A DNA stretch of 64,000 nucleotides from Pachysolen tannophilus NRRL Y-2460. Lineage: Eukaryota > Ascomycota > Pichiomycetes > Alaninales > Pachysolenaceae. Shown piece after piece: positions 11,119-20,868 of the stretch; position 1 is the first letter of the stretch; the number at the start of each line of letters is the position of its first letter. The notes below the pieces were generated by a model. That model ran no database searches, was not told the origin of the DNA, and worked only from the letters and a program-made list of their open reading frames with translations. The position numbers were made by a program, and so were the translations under genes. Location: NCBI GenBank assembly GCA_001661245.1, contig KV454017.1, positions 1,000,535-1,064,534 on the forward strand, written 5' to 3'.

Positions 11119-12245
11119 TAGATTTAAAAATTGAAAATTTTTCTTTAAAAAACGCAGAATATAGATATTTCATCTTTTTATTTATTAAGAAATTCATATA
11201 TATTATATATAGCAATTAGATTGATTATTTCTTGTTCAACTTATTTCGTTTATGTAAGTGTATGCATCTTTTTCATTTAAGCCGCTTGATTCGCAGATAA
11301 AACTTGTTAGATATTTTACAATATTTATTGCCAATGGGAATTAAATATTGGCGACCTAACCATGGTGTTTACTGGTGATAATCAAAGTTCTAGATAGATC
11401 TATCCAATTGGAAATAAAATTACGTATTGAAATTTACTGTAAATATTGATGAGAGTGGGTTCTTTTTTACATTTATCTTTATCAAAAGTTGAGATTACCA
11501 ATAGCTATCACGGTGATTTTTGTTCTTTTTATTTATTTTTTTGAAGAGTTTGGAGAACTCTTTTAGAAATGAGCTTTGATTCTCTTTGAAAAATCTAACA
11601 AAGAGTTGTAATTTGGACTTTTTCTTTTTAAAAAAATGTTTCTCGAAGGGTATTGACCCATTTTAATTAGGTCTATAATTTGAAATGATAAGAATAATTT
11701 CTAATTTGTGTTTAGAGTACTAGCTTTTAGTCCTTACTTAAATGGTAAAGATGAATTTAGAATCGAACATTAAAACCAAAAAAACGATAGTATTATCGTA
11801 AGGAAATGGCCACCAAAAAAAAAAAATGATAAGTTTTCAAAACTCCAAAAAGCTATTGCATTGTAGAGAGGCTAACAATTAAATTTGTTAGTTTAAATGT
11901 GTCCTGTAGTCAGTTTCTGACCAAGTCAAAAAAAAAAAAGCGAAAACCTTTATCTTGATCCTAGGTAAATCATTTTTCATGGCAAATGGATATCTTTTCA
12001 ACTACACTTGTAACATCGTGTGTGAAGTTAAATTGAATAACTAGAGTAATTCACTACATATCAAGCTTTTATAGGGTCAACAAGAGAAATAAAATAATAC
12101 TTTTTGAAATTGAGTATTTCGCAAAAAGGATACACAATGAAGAACCAGATATAGTTATCAATTTAATAAGAATTTGTTAGGATGTAAGAGTATTTTTAAA
12201 TTACTAGGTAAGTTAGAAATCAATTTAGTAAAAGAAATACAGTAA

Positions 12246-12288
<43 letters not shown>

Positions 12289-12304
12289 AAGTCGATGCTG
12301 CTTT
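11119..12304. other. Gene-free 1.2 kb with many short hairpins
   Basis: No ORF, tRNA or known ncRNA recognised. From 11330 to 11922 I can mark eight perfect stems of 5-8 bp with short loops, for example AAGAGTT/AACTCTT (11544-11562), ACGATA/TATCGT (11784-11799), CTAACAA/TTGTTAG (11873-11892) and GTCAG/CTGAC (11910-11922), plus the 12-bp palindrome GATAGATCTATC (11393-11404). It could be a structured RNA gene, an origin, or simply 3' flanks of the two neighbouring genes, which converge here. Confidence 0.4.
12245..12289. repeat. (AAAT)n microsatellite
   Basis: About eleven uninterrupted AAAT/AATA units immediately downstream of the small three-exon gene. A shorter relative (AAAT about five times) lies at 12750-12772. 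Confidence 0.9.
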
Positions 12305-12716
12305 TTATTTTGACTTTTGATTACTCAGTCCAGCAGCTTCATTCCATCTCAAGACATCTTCTTCTTCATACTCCAATCTAGGATTATAAACATATTTTTC
12401 TCCAAGTGCATACAAGACACCGGAACAAGCAGCAAAACCAACCAACGCAAAAACCGTATTCATCCTCCAATTTGCCGGAGTGAAATTCCAACCACCAGTT
12501 GGTGAAACAAGCCACTATAGCATCCCATTAAATAATTGTTAGTAATTCGAAACCTAACACTAGCCATCTAGCAGTAAAGCGATACAGCGGTATTATTTAA
12601 AAACATACTTTTGGTTGTACAAAGTTTTGACCAGACCCCTAATAAAAAAAAAATATTATTTTGTTAGTAATTATTAATACAAACTATTTAGCAAAATTGT
12701 AATTACGACATACCAT
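12305..12716 (-). CDS. Small three-exon membrane protein, possible complex I accessory subunit
   Basis: Exons on the minus strand: 12714-12716 (only the ATG), 12609-12638 (ten codons) and 12305-12514. Both introns have GTATGT donors, TACTAAC branch sites and TAG acceptors, and all junctions are phase 0. The 80-residue product starts MGSGQNFVQPKWLVSP, has GGWNFTPANWRMNT before one hydrophobic segment (about 31-49), and ends with an acidic/charged tail. Size, single membrane segment and the aromatic N-terminal motif suggest a mitochondrial inner-membrane protein; I suspect a fungal complex I accessory subunit (NUUM type) but cannot confirm it. If right, this yeast has complex I, unlike S. cerevisiae. 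The gene structure is much surer than the function. Confidence 0.6.
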
Positions 12717-12917
12717 TCTATTGATTCAATTACAATAGATTTCAAATTATAAATAAATAAATAAATAAATAAATTAATGAATTAATAAATATATAATAAA
12801 GATTAATGGGTTTAAAATACCATTTATAGGCTTTATTTACTAGAAAAAAAAATTTTGGACGTGTAAATAATTATCACCAAGTCATCATGGTAAATTACTA
12901 TAGAATAGTATAGAATA

Positions 12918-14152
12918 CTAGTTTCTTTTTCTCTTTTTATCTTGATGATCTTGATCTGTATGGTTGGATTGAGTGTCTTGTTTTGTATTTGGTTTGACTA
13001 GATCCGAAATTGTTCTCTTGAGTTTTGGTGATTGTGACTCTGTTTTAAATTTTTTTGGAGATTCACTTTTTCTAGATTTGTACTGATACTTTTCAGGTGA
13101 TTTAGGTTCCTCCTTGGGTTCCTCCTTGGGTTTCTCTATTGGTTGACCTATGGGTTCCTCGATGGGTTCTTCTTTTTTAATATCTTGATTATTATTTTTG
13201 CGAAAGAAATTCATGATACCTTTGGTTTCAATTGTATCTTTTTTATTATCTTCATGTAATGGTTCAATTAAATATTTTCCCTGACTTGTCATCTTACCAA
13301 CATCTCGAGAAACTTTATACCATTCTAAATCATTTCCAGTATATGGTTTTAAACAATCAATCAATTTATCTTTATCAAAGTTTTTCAAATTTGGATTTAA
13401 CCATTTAGTAAATTCTTTTGTCTCTGGAGTTAAGATAATTGGCATTCTATCATGTAACCATTTTAAATTATTTGGTGCTGGACCTGTTATTATTGTATAA
13501 GTATAAATTGGTTCATCTTTATCATCAGTATCTTCAAATTTGACTATATCATACATTCCAGCTAAAAAAATTAATTTATCATCTTTTCTCTTTATATAAA
13601 AAGGTATTTTTTCATTAATACTATTACCATTTTTTTTGGGTTGTTGAAGCCATTCATAATAACCTTGTATTGGTATTACACATCTTTTAGTAGATTTAAC
13701 CAGTCTCCACAATGGTGAATTTTTAGAAATAGATTCTAATCTTGCATTAAAAGTCTTGAATTGTGAAATTGCATTCGATTTTTTTTTACTCCAAAATGGT
13801 ATTAACCCCCATTTCATATATCGAATTAAATGATTAATAGTAGTATCATGATTTAATTTGAAAAAATATACTGGAGCAGTTCTTGTTGGTCCAATATTAT
13901 ACGAAGCATAATTATTACCACCATCAACATTATTACCAAGATCCAGTTGAATATCGTTATCTATTCTTAAATTCTGTTGTCCAAAGTATTCAGGTAAATC
14001 TCGTGGATCCTAAAAACATTTTGTCAGTTTTATTATTCATTTTATTTTAAAATAAAATTATTGAAAATTATTCAATTAATAAGAAGGAAAAGACAAAGAT
14101 AAACCATATAGAACTAGAAACATACTACAGCCATTGCATATCTACCACACAT
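12918..14152 (-). CDS. SRAP-domain abasic-site crosslinking protein (HMCES/YMR114C type), two exons
   Basis: HMCES/YedK proteins crosslink to abasic sites in single-stranded DNA through Cys2. Exon 1 (14126-14152) encodes MCGRYAMAV, giving the essential Cys2; exon 2 is 12918-14009; the intron is 14010-14125, phase 0. Total 372 residues (S. cerevisiae YMR114C 368). Visible SRAP motifs are ASYNIGPTR (active-site Asn), MKWGLIPFW, CVIPIQGYYEW (catalytic Glu) and LHDRMPIIL (catalytic His). The C-terminal tail is Glu/Pro/Lys-rich with EEP/KEEPK repeats, a basic KKRKRN end (likely NLS), and TKGIMNFF, which looks like a degenerate PCNA-interacting motif. A later internal ATG at 13817 would lose Cys2 and is not the start. 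Confidence 0.93.
14010..14125 (-). other. Intron of the SRAP gene
   Basis: GTATGTT donor after nine codons and TTTTAG acceptor; no obvious consensus TACTAAC. Its removal restores the MCGRY start required by every SRAP protein. Confidence 0.85.
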
Positions 14153-14409
14153 GACTCGTCGTAATCAACCAATCTATCTGTAATATATATATATATATAT
14201 ATATAATATATTGATGTTATAAAGGGGAAAACGAAGCCAATTAAAAGTACCAATTTTATATATCATGAATAGATTAAAAAAAAATAAAAAGAAAAAATTA
14301 AATAAATAAATTATAAAATCATCAATTTCTTCTAATAATTATAGTTGTTTTATTTAAACTGTTATAATTGTAAAGCTTGAATAATAAGAGGTTTTAATCA
14401 GATATAGTT

Positions 14410-16023
14410 ATGTTGAGAATTTTTGCTGGATCCAGTATTAAGAAGAGGTTGAGGTTATCAGTGATTTCCAAAGTGAGATCAATTGAAATTGTTAGGTTTT
14501 CTTCTGATTTGAATCATTTTCAAAATAAAGCTGCTCCAGGATCGATTAATCCTCAGAATCCTCTGTATAAACAGTATTATCAGCAGAAACCTCCAAGATC
14601 ATGGACTAAGATTTTGTTATATACGATTACTGGATTAACTGTATCAGGTTATTTTGCTTATGAATATCTTTGGCCACATCATACTTTCCCTTCATCTGTT
14701 GCTAAAATATTGAGGAAAGGTTTATGGGCTGAAAGTGAGAAACAGAATCATGATTATGGATTAGCATTGAAATATTATAAGGAGGCATTAGAAGAATGTG
14801 ATAAGTTACTACTTGATCATTATGGGGATGAATATACTGGTGTTCAGATAAAAATTGGTGAAATGTATGAAAGACTTCATAAATTAAATGAAGCTAATCA
14901 AATTTATTGGCAAATTGCCACTTGTTATTTTGATTGTTTAACAAATAATGAAATACCTAAATCAATGAGAAGTCATATCATTCAAAAAGATTTAAGAATT
15001 ATATTAAAATTGGCTCAATTGAATGGTGAAAATCCAAGTTTTGTTAAACTGTTACTTACATCACATTTATTATTAGCACAAACAGAAATTAGAAATAAAT
15101 GTCTTCAAGGTGATACAGTTGATACCCATGTTATAGATAGCTTTGATCAAACAGGAGAATCTTTTGGAAAACAACAAAATGGTTTAGATAAAAAAATTTT
15201 ATCATCAGTTAATGTTGCTGATAACAACTCAATTGACGTTGATTCTAAAAATGGAGAAGTTGTAATAACTGTTCCTGTTAATAGCGAGATTTGGGAACCT
15301 TTTAAAGATGAATTTTTTAATGCTAGAGATTTGCTTACTTCAATATGCATTGCTACAGGTGATCTTGGAATTGCTATTAATACTAAGATTAAGACTACTC
15401 ATTGGATGCTCTTGGCTGGTTGCAGTCCAGGTGATATTTTAATATCACAGTGTAATTTAGCGTCATTATTATACCTTGAAGCAGAAGAACTTGAAGTTAA
15501 AGAAGTTTCTTTGAAAAAAATTTTGAAAACCATTACAAAAGAAGAATTTGAAAAAAATTTACAAGATCAAAGAAAATTAGGATTGTTAAATTTTGAAGCA
15601 TCTTCGTTAAGCTATGAAGAATATTGCCAAAATATTGAAAAAGAATTACAAGCAACAACTACAAGTAAGGAAAAATGCATAGAATTGGCATTACAGGCAT
15701 ATGAGTCTGTGAAAACTGTTTCAAAGAAATTAACACCACAACAACATAGAGAAAATCTGGAAGTTGGTGAATCTATTGCACTTTCAGCATATGGATTAGG
15801 AGTAGTTCATTTACATTTAAGTAATTATGAAAAGGCAGAAGCATTGTTAAAAGAGAGTATATTGAGAGCTAAAGGAAGTGGCTATGAAGAATTGATTGAA
15901 AATGCTGAGCGTGAATTAGCAAAATTAAATGAAGAAAAAAATAGCGATAAAAGTATCGAAACAAAGAATCAGAGGGATGATAGTGATGATATTGAACTTG
16001 ATATTCAGGTTATTAAAAACTAG
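14410..16023 (+). CDS. MGR3: Mgr3-like mitochondrial i-AAA protease adaptor
   Basis: Mgr3 works with Mgr1 to feed substrates to the inner-membrane Yme1 protease. The 537-residue product has a basic mitochondrial presequence (MLRIFAGSSIKKRLRLSVISK), one membrane segment (about 74-93, KILLYTITGLTVSGYFAYEY) and TPR-type helical repeats, for example DYGLALKYYKEALEEC (about 114-129) and AYGLGVVHLHLSNYEKAEAL near 456-475. A lysine/aspartate-rich tail follows. S. cerevisiae Mgr3 is 501 residues and YMR115W sits between the SRAP gene and ASC1 exactly as here, which supports orthology beyond the modest sequence resemblance. Confidence 0.9.
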   Translation: MLRIFAGSSIKKRLRLSVISKVRSIEIVRFSSDLNHFQNKAAPGSINPQNPLYKQYYQQKPPRSWTKILLYTITGLTVSGYFAYEYLWPHHTFPSSVAKILRKGLWAESEKQNHDYGLALKYYKEALEECDKLLLDHYGDEYTGVQIKIGEMYERLHKLNEANQIYWQIATCYFDCLTNNEIPKSMRSHIIQKDLRIILKLAQLNGENPSFVKLLLTSHLLLAQTEIRNKCLQGDTVDTHVIDSFDQTGESFGKQQNGLDKKILSSVNVADNNSIDVDSKNGEVVITVPVNSEIWEPFKDEFFNARDLLTSICIATGDLGIAINTKIKTTHWMLLAGCSPGDILISQCNLASLLYLEAEELEVKEVSLKKILKTITKEEFEKNLQDQRKLGLLNFEASSLSYEEYCQNIEKELQATTTSKEKCIELALQAYESVKTVSKKLTPQQHRENLEVGESIALSAYGLGVVHLHLSNYEKAEALLKESILRAKGSGYEELIENAERELAKLNEEKNSDKSIETKNQRDDSDDIELDIQVIKN

Positions 16024-16180
16024 GAATTTTATTTTATATTTTATTTTATTTTATTTTTCTTTTTTTAATATAATATATCATCTGTATTTATTATTCCTCA
16101 AGGAAAATAAAATAAAAAAATTATATTACTAAGTACAAATTTTAATCTAAGATATAAAAGTAAATAATAAAAGATTAAAT

Positions 16181-17418
16181 TTAACTTGAAGTCATAACTT
16201 GCCAGACACGGATGATGTTATCGGTGTAACCTGAGAACAAGTTTTGACCATCAGCAGACCAAGCTAAAGAAATAGCTTCTGGGTCCTTTGCTTTTGAAGA
16301 ACCTGATGAAGCGAAATCTGGTTTTAATTCATCAATCAATTTTCTGGCTTCCAAGTTGTAAACCTTGATGGAAGATGAAGTAGCAGCAACCAACCAGTAT
16401 CTGTTTGGAGAGAAAGCTAAAGCATGGATTTCATCACCAGAGTTCAAAGTATACAAGGTTTTCTTGTTGGTCAAGTCCCACAAGATAATTGAACCATCTT
16501 TACCACCTGAAGCACATAAGGATCCATCTGGAGAGATGGTTAAAGTGGAGACGTAACCGGTGTGACCGATGAAGTCAGCGTTCAAGGAGTAATCAGAGAT
16601 ATCCCAAGACTAAACATAGCAAAAAAAAAAAAAATGGTTAGTAAATGTCCAATGAATAAACAAATATAAATTTTCATTCTTTTTTTCATTTTTCCTTTTC
16701 TAAATGGGCCGAGTTCCTAAACTATCAGAGATCTTGGTGATATTTTTTGTGTCTCATTCGAAGCAGATAGGCAACGTCTGAAGTAGCAAATACATAATAC
16801 ATCATATAGTATTTGCTCAGCCAAAAAAGAAAAAAGGAAAAAGAAAAAAAAAGGAAAAAAAAAAATGAATAAAATAGTTTTAAAACTTACTTTAACTAAT
16901 TTGTCCCAACCAGCTGAAATAACAGTTGATGGAGAATCTTCACTTGGTGAGAATCTAACAGCAGAAACCCAATCGGAGTGAGAGTTCAAAGTTTTCATAC
17001 ATTGACCAATGGTGTTCCAGACCTTGATGGTCTTATCTCTTGAAGCAGAGACAACTTGTCTCGAGTTAACAGCAATGGAAACAGACATAACATCACCAGT
17101 GTGACCAACAAATCTTTTTGTACATTGACCGTCATTCAAGTTCCATAATCTTAAAGTCTTATCCCATGAAGCGGAAAAGGCGTACATACCATCTGGGGAA
17201 ATGGTACAATCTTGAACAATATGGGAGTGACCTTTTAAACATTTCTTAGCAACACCATAAGATTGTTCATCTCTGGTCAATTGCCAAGTGATTAAAGTCT
17301 TATCTCTTGAAGCAGAAAGCAACAAATTTGGGTTAGCTGGTGTAGTGGCCAAAGCAGTGACCCAACCGTTGTGACCTTCTAAGGTACCCCTTAAAACTAA
17401 AACTTCTCTTTCAGCCAT
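16181..17418 (-). CDS. ASC1: Asc1/RACK1, 40S ribosome-associated WD40 protein (two exons)
   Basis: Seven-bladed WD40 propeller on the head of the 40S subunit, with roles in translation control, ribosome quality control and signalling. Exon 1 16891-17418 and exon 2 16181-16609 join in phase 0 at ...[16 protein letters not shown], giving 318 residues (S. cerevisiae 319). WD repeats are clear ([44 protein letters not shown]) and the end [13 protein letters not shown] matches the family. [11 protein letters not shown] is the start; the open frame extends 16 codons upstream with no homology. The 281-bp intron lies at the same place as in S. cerevisiae and likewise carries a U24 snoRNA. Codons are strongly biased (TTG, TCT, GGT), fitting high expression. 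Confidence 0.98.
16610..16890 (-). other. Snorna-host intron of ASC1
   Basis: GTAAGT donor, TACTAAC branch site (about 16637-16643 on the plus strand) and TTTAG acceptor. The middle holds the U24 snoRNA; the rest is A/T runs. Confidence 0.95.
16721..16810 (-). ncRNA. SNR24: U24 box C/D snoRNA inside the ASC1 intron
   Basis: Read on the minus strand: terminal stem ACTA, C box ATGATGTA (16798-16804), guide TATTTGCTACTT followed by D' box CAGA, a C'-like ATGAGAC, second guide ATCACCAAGATCT, D box CTGA (16725-16728) and closing TAGT. Both guide segments match yeast/human U24 as I know it, which directs 2'-O-methylation in the large-subunit rRNA (three neighbouring sites near C1437-C1450 in yeast 25S). 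The host gene is also the same as in S. cerevisiae. Ends are approximate, set by the 4-bp terminal stem. Confidence 0.94.
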
Positions 17419-17917
17419 TTTTAAATAATAATCTCGTTGATTTATTGAATTGATATCAAGAATCAAGAATCAAAAAGAAAAAAGAAAAAGTGAAAAAATA
17501 AAGTAAAAAAAAAAAGAGAAAAAAAATTAATAGTACTACTTTCGCTTCTGTTACTACTACATTTACTACTACAATTGTTACTATTTACTCGTGAAAAGTG
17601 AAAAATTTTTCAGTTTTTTTTTTTTGGCTGAAAAATAAAAAAAAAAAAACTGCGTGATTACCCGGACACCAACACGTGACCTAGAATAATATTTTTTGTG
17701 ATTTCCTTTTTAGGAGGAACTGGGTATACAACACACTACCACTCATTTTTTAAATATTTATAAAGATTTAAACTTTTCTTTAGCTTATCCTATTTGATCT
17801 TAAACAAAGAAAACAAAGAAAATATATATCATATAATATTTAAGTTTTTGTTTGATGTATGAGACATTAAATTAATTGAGTAATCATTAGGTAATTGATA
17901 CCCACTATTGTTTAAAT
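17419..17917. other. Divergent promoter ASC1 / MED11
   Basis: 499 bp with A- and T-runs on the ASC1 side, a compact cluster containing a Reb1-like TTACCCGG and a CACGTGAC E-box, and AT-rich sequence before MED11. Confidence 0.6.
17658..17678. promoter_or_regulatory. Reb1-like TTACCCGG plus CACGTG E-box upstream of ASC1
   Basis: TTACCCGG at 17658-17665 and CACGTG at 17673-17678 lie eight bases apart, 240-260 bp before the ASC1 start. Reb1 sites clear nucleosomes and Cbf1-type E-boxes drive ribosome-related genes in several yeasts; the combination suits a highly expressed ribosomal gene. Inferred from motifs only. Confidence 0.55.
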
Positions 17918-18460
17918 ATGTCTACGTCACAACAAAAGAACTTAAAATACGTAGAGGAAAGGTTAGAGTCATTGCATGAGATTGACACAAAAATTGTATC
18001 GTTATTAGATAATTTATCTAATGCCATATTAGAGTTGAAAAAAGGTAAAGAGCTTAATAGTGAGACATTAACAAGAGAAAATGATGACGTCAAGACTCAA
18101 TTTAAAGAGAATGTTTGTAAATTTTATAGTAATTTGTCTGATTCTTCAATAGGATTACGTAAAGAAGTTAAATTGTTGGATAATAAGATTAGTAATAACA
18201 ATGGCAATGGTAGCAGTCGTATAGGAAGTATTGGTACCGGTGCCAAGCAAGAAGACAATAAAGATGGGCTTGGTGATGACGGTGATGAGGTCACGATATT
18301 ACCAATAAATATTAACAAAAAAGCTGTATGGATGGGGGAATGGAAATTAAATCAAGAAGTTCTGATATTGAGAGAATTGTTACAAACAGCGGTACCCAAA
18401 GATCAAAATAATGTTGCCGTTAAAGAAGAGGATGTAGATAGTGATATACTGATGGAGTAA
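17918..18460 (+). CDS. MED11: Mediator complex subunit 11
   Basis: Head-module subunit of Mediator, contacting general transcription factors. The 180-residue product opens with the Med11 helical hairpin: YVEERLESLHEIDTKIVSLL then LDNLSNAILELKKGK (about 10-50), and ENVCKFYSNLSDSSIGLRKEV (about 68-88). A Gly/Asn/Asp-rich linker (about 97-130) and a second helical part follow. S. cerevisiae Med11 is 115 residues, so the linker and C-terminal part are extra. Position next to ASC1/HFD1 matches YMR112C in S. cerevisiae. Confidence 0.86.
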   Translation: MSTSQQKNLKYVEERLESLHEIDTKIVSLLDNLSNAILELKKGKELNSETLTRENDDVKTQFKENVCKFYSNLSDSSIGLRKEVKLLDNKISNNNGNGSSRIGSIGTGAKQEDNKDGLGDDGDEVTILPININKKAVWMGEWKLNQEVLILRELLQTAVPKDQNNVAVKEEDVDSDILME

Positions 18461-18538
18461 AAATTACATAAATTAATATGATTATATGATTATATTTGTA
18501 TATTTATATATTTATATTTTTGTATATTGTAGTTTAGG

Positions 18539-20107
18539 TTAAATCAATGCAAAAAAAATTGCAACAACAAAGGCCAAGAAAGTAACTGAAGCTGTTGAAA
18601 TGATCCATAAACTATATGAACATGGGTTTAAGGCAACATCTCCTTCTCTTTTAAAATAAGGACCAAAAGCTGTCAGACTTAAAATTTTTAATTTTCCATT
18701 TGTATATGGTGGATACCTTGCCTTTGCTAAAAATTCACACCAAAAAGGTTGTTCAACAATTGTTCTCTTATGAGAAAATGAATCAAATGAATATTTCCCA
18801 TGAGTATAACCATACCCTGAGTTTCCAATACCTCCAAATGGAGCTGATGGGATACCACATTGAATACAAATATCATTAATTACACATGTACCTGAACGTA
18901 ATTTGGACAAGATAAATTTTTGTTCTTTTTTATCTTGACTAAAAATGTAAAAAGCTAATGGATTTTCATGATTTTCATTAATTTCATCCAATAAGACATC
19001 TAATTTTTGAAATTGCAAAACTGGTAAGATTGGTCCAAAATTTTCTTGTTGCATAGTTGAATCATTCCAATTAACATTACTTATAATTGTTGGTGATATA
19101 AAATTAGTTTCTTTATCAATTTTACCACCACAAATTATATCTCCTTTTGTAGTTTCTAAAATTGATTGAATTTTTGTAAAAGCTTCAGAACTTATCATAT
19201 GTGTATAATCTGAATCTTTATCAAGATCTTTATAAAAAAATTCATTAATAATTAAACGTAATTTTTCAATAACCAAATCATAAATTTCTTCATCAACAAC
19301 AAGATAATCTACAGCAACACATGTTTGACCACTATTCAGGAAAGCACCCCAACAAATTCTTTTTAAGACAGTATCTAAATGAGATTGATTATTACCATAA
19401 TTTTTAGTAATAATTGCAGGTGATTTCCCACCTAATTCTAATACAACAGGGGTTAATGTCTTTGCAGCAGCAGTAGCAACAATTTTACCAACATTAACAC
19501 TTGAAGTACACAGAATCAGATCAAATTTTTGTTCCAATAATACTGTAGTTTCCAGAATACCACCATTAATAACTTTAAAAATATCATCATCTAAAGCTTG
19601 AGTTAAAATATTTGTTATCAAATTTGTAAAATGTGGGGTACGTTCAGAAGGTTTAAAAATAACACAATTACCTGCAGCTAAAGCACCAATAATTGAAGAA
19701 ATTCCCAAAAATAATGGATAATTGGAAGGACTTATAACCAAAGCTACACCAAGTGGAATAGATTCAATAGAAACTTTAGTACTCCAATATAACATTGGAA
19801 TAGAATTCAGAGATTGAGGTTTTGCCCATTTTGATAAATTTTTCATTGCAAAAAATAATTCATTTATAGTTGGTTGATATTCTAAACATTTTGTTTCAAA
19901 AGATGATCTATGAAAATCTTTTGATAAGGCTTCAATAATATTTGTTAAATTATCTTCTAATGCAAAATATAAATTTCTTAATTGATTAACTCGAAATTGT
20001 AAAGATGCCGTCTTCCCATTTTTAAAATTTTTACGAAGACTTGAAACTTTCCCAGGAATTTCTTCAATTAAAGTATATTCAAGAATAAATTGATCAGAAG
20101 ACATCAT
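18539..20107 (-). CDS. HFD1: Fatty aldehyde dehydrogenase Hfd1, tail-anchored
   Basis: ALDH3-type enzyme oxidising long-chain aldehydes such as hexadecenal from sphingolipid breakdown, also linked to 4-hydroxybenzoate (coenzyme Q) supply. The 522-residue product contains ELGGKSPAI with the general-base Glu (about 225), the catalytic Cys in NSGQTCVAVDY (about 255-265), EEIYD, and PFGGIGNSGYGYTHG (about 434-448). The last 25 residues (TASVTFLAFVVAIFFALI end) form a hydrophobic tail anchor as in yeast Hfd1 and human ALDH3A2. Two adjacent Met codons begin the frame; either may be used. Ends 80 bp from the MED11 stop, convergent. Confidence 0.94.
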   Translation of the reverse strand: MMSSDQFILEYTLIEEIPGKVSSLRKNFKNGKTASLQFRVNQLRNLYFALEDNLTNIIEALSKDFHRSSFETKCLEYQPTINELFFAMKNLSKWAKPQSLNSIPMLYWSTKVSIESIPLGVALVISPSNYPLFLGISSIIGALAAGNCVIFKPSERTPHFTNLITNILTQALDDDIFKVINGGILETTVLLEQKFDLILCTSSVNVGKIVATAAAKTLTPVVLELGGKSPAIITKNYGNNQSHLDTVLKRICWGAFLNSGQTCVAVDYLVVDEEIYDLVIEKLRLIINEFFYKDLDKDSDYTHMISSEAFTKIQSILETTKGDIICGGKIDKETNFISPTIISNVNWNDSTMQQENFGPILPVLQFQKLDVLLDEINENHENPLAFYIFSQDKKEQKFILSKLRSGTCVINDICIQCGIPSAPFGGIGNSGYGYTHGKYSFDSFSHKRTIVEQPFWCEFLAKARYPPYTNGKLKILSLTAFGPYFKREGDVALNPCSYSLWIISTASVTFLAFVVAIFFALI

Positions 20108-20868
20108 TCACCTCACAATTCATAAACTTTGTTTTAAAATTGATGATTAATTTTAAAAATAATTTTAAAAAATAAAAGATACTTAACCGAAAATAATTAA
20201 TAAGAAAATAAAAAAAGGAATTCACATTCGCGCTAATGAGGACGCAAATATATATTTATATATATATATATGAATATAAAATATATATTATATATTTATC
20301 ATTCATTTGATTGGCGAAATAAAGAAGTAAATAAAGAAAAGATTTTTCTATTCTAGATTAGCTTTTTTATTTATTACAAAATTTTTCTTTTTATTTAGAA
20401 AGCTACTAGCCAGATAGGAAAAGTACAATTAAGAATTTTTATATCAAAATATGCTCTTACAGAAAGATAGAAGAAGAAATAAAAATTTAATTTCCATTTC
20501 TTCAATTCTAAATACTAAAAAAAAAAAAATTCTTTTCTATATCACATACCTTATTTAGTGAATAATTCTATAAAAGTTGTAATGTAATTTGTAATATTGT
20601 TAAACCTATTAAACCTATTAATTAAACAGTATAATAATAATAATGATGATGATGATGATGATGTTGATGGACTTTACGGTTTAAATTTTTTATTTTTTTA
20701 TCAATTTGATATTTTTATTTTTTTCACTTTACTGGACTAGATACAGTTGCTGATAAAATACTTTAATTTCTTTTTTTTTTTTTTTTTTTACTTAATTTTT
20801 ATTTTATTTAATTTTTTTTTAAGTTTCTAATCTTTTAATTTATATTGTTTGAATGTTATAAAGAGAAG
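20108..20868. other. Divergent region HFD1 / unknown two-TM gene
   Basis: 760 bp of very AT-rich DNA: a (TA)n tract at about 20250-20300, GATGAT trinucleotide repeats at about 20643-20664 (ATG ATG ATG-like), and T-runs at 20768-20789. No RNA gene or conserved ORF seen. Confidence 0.5.
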
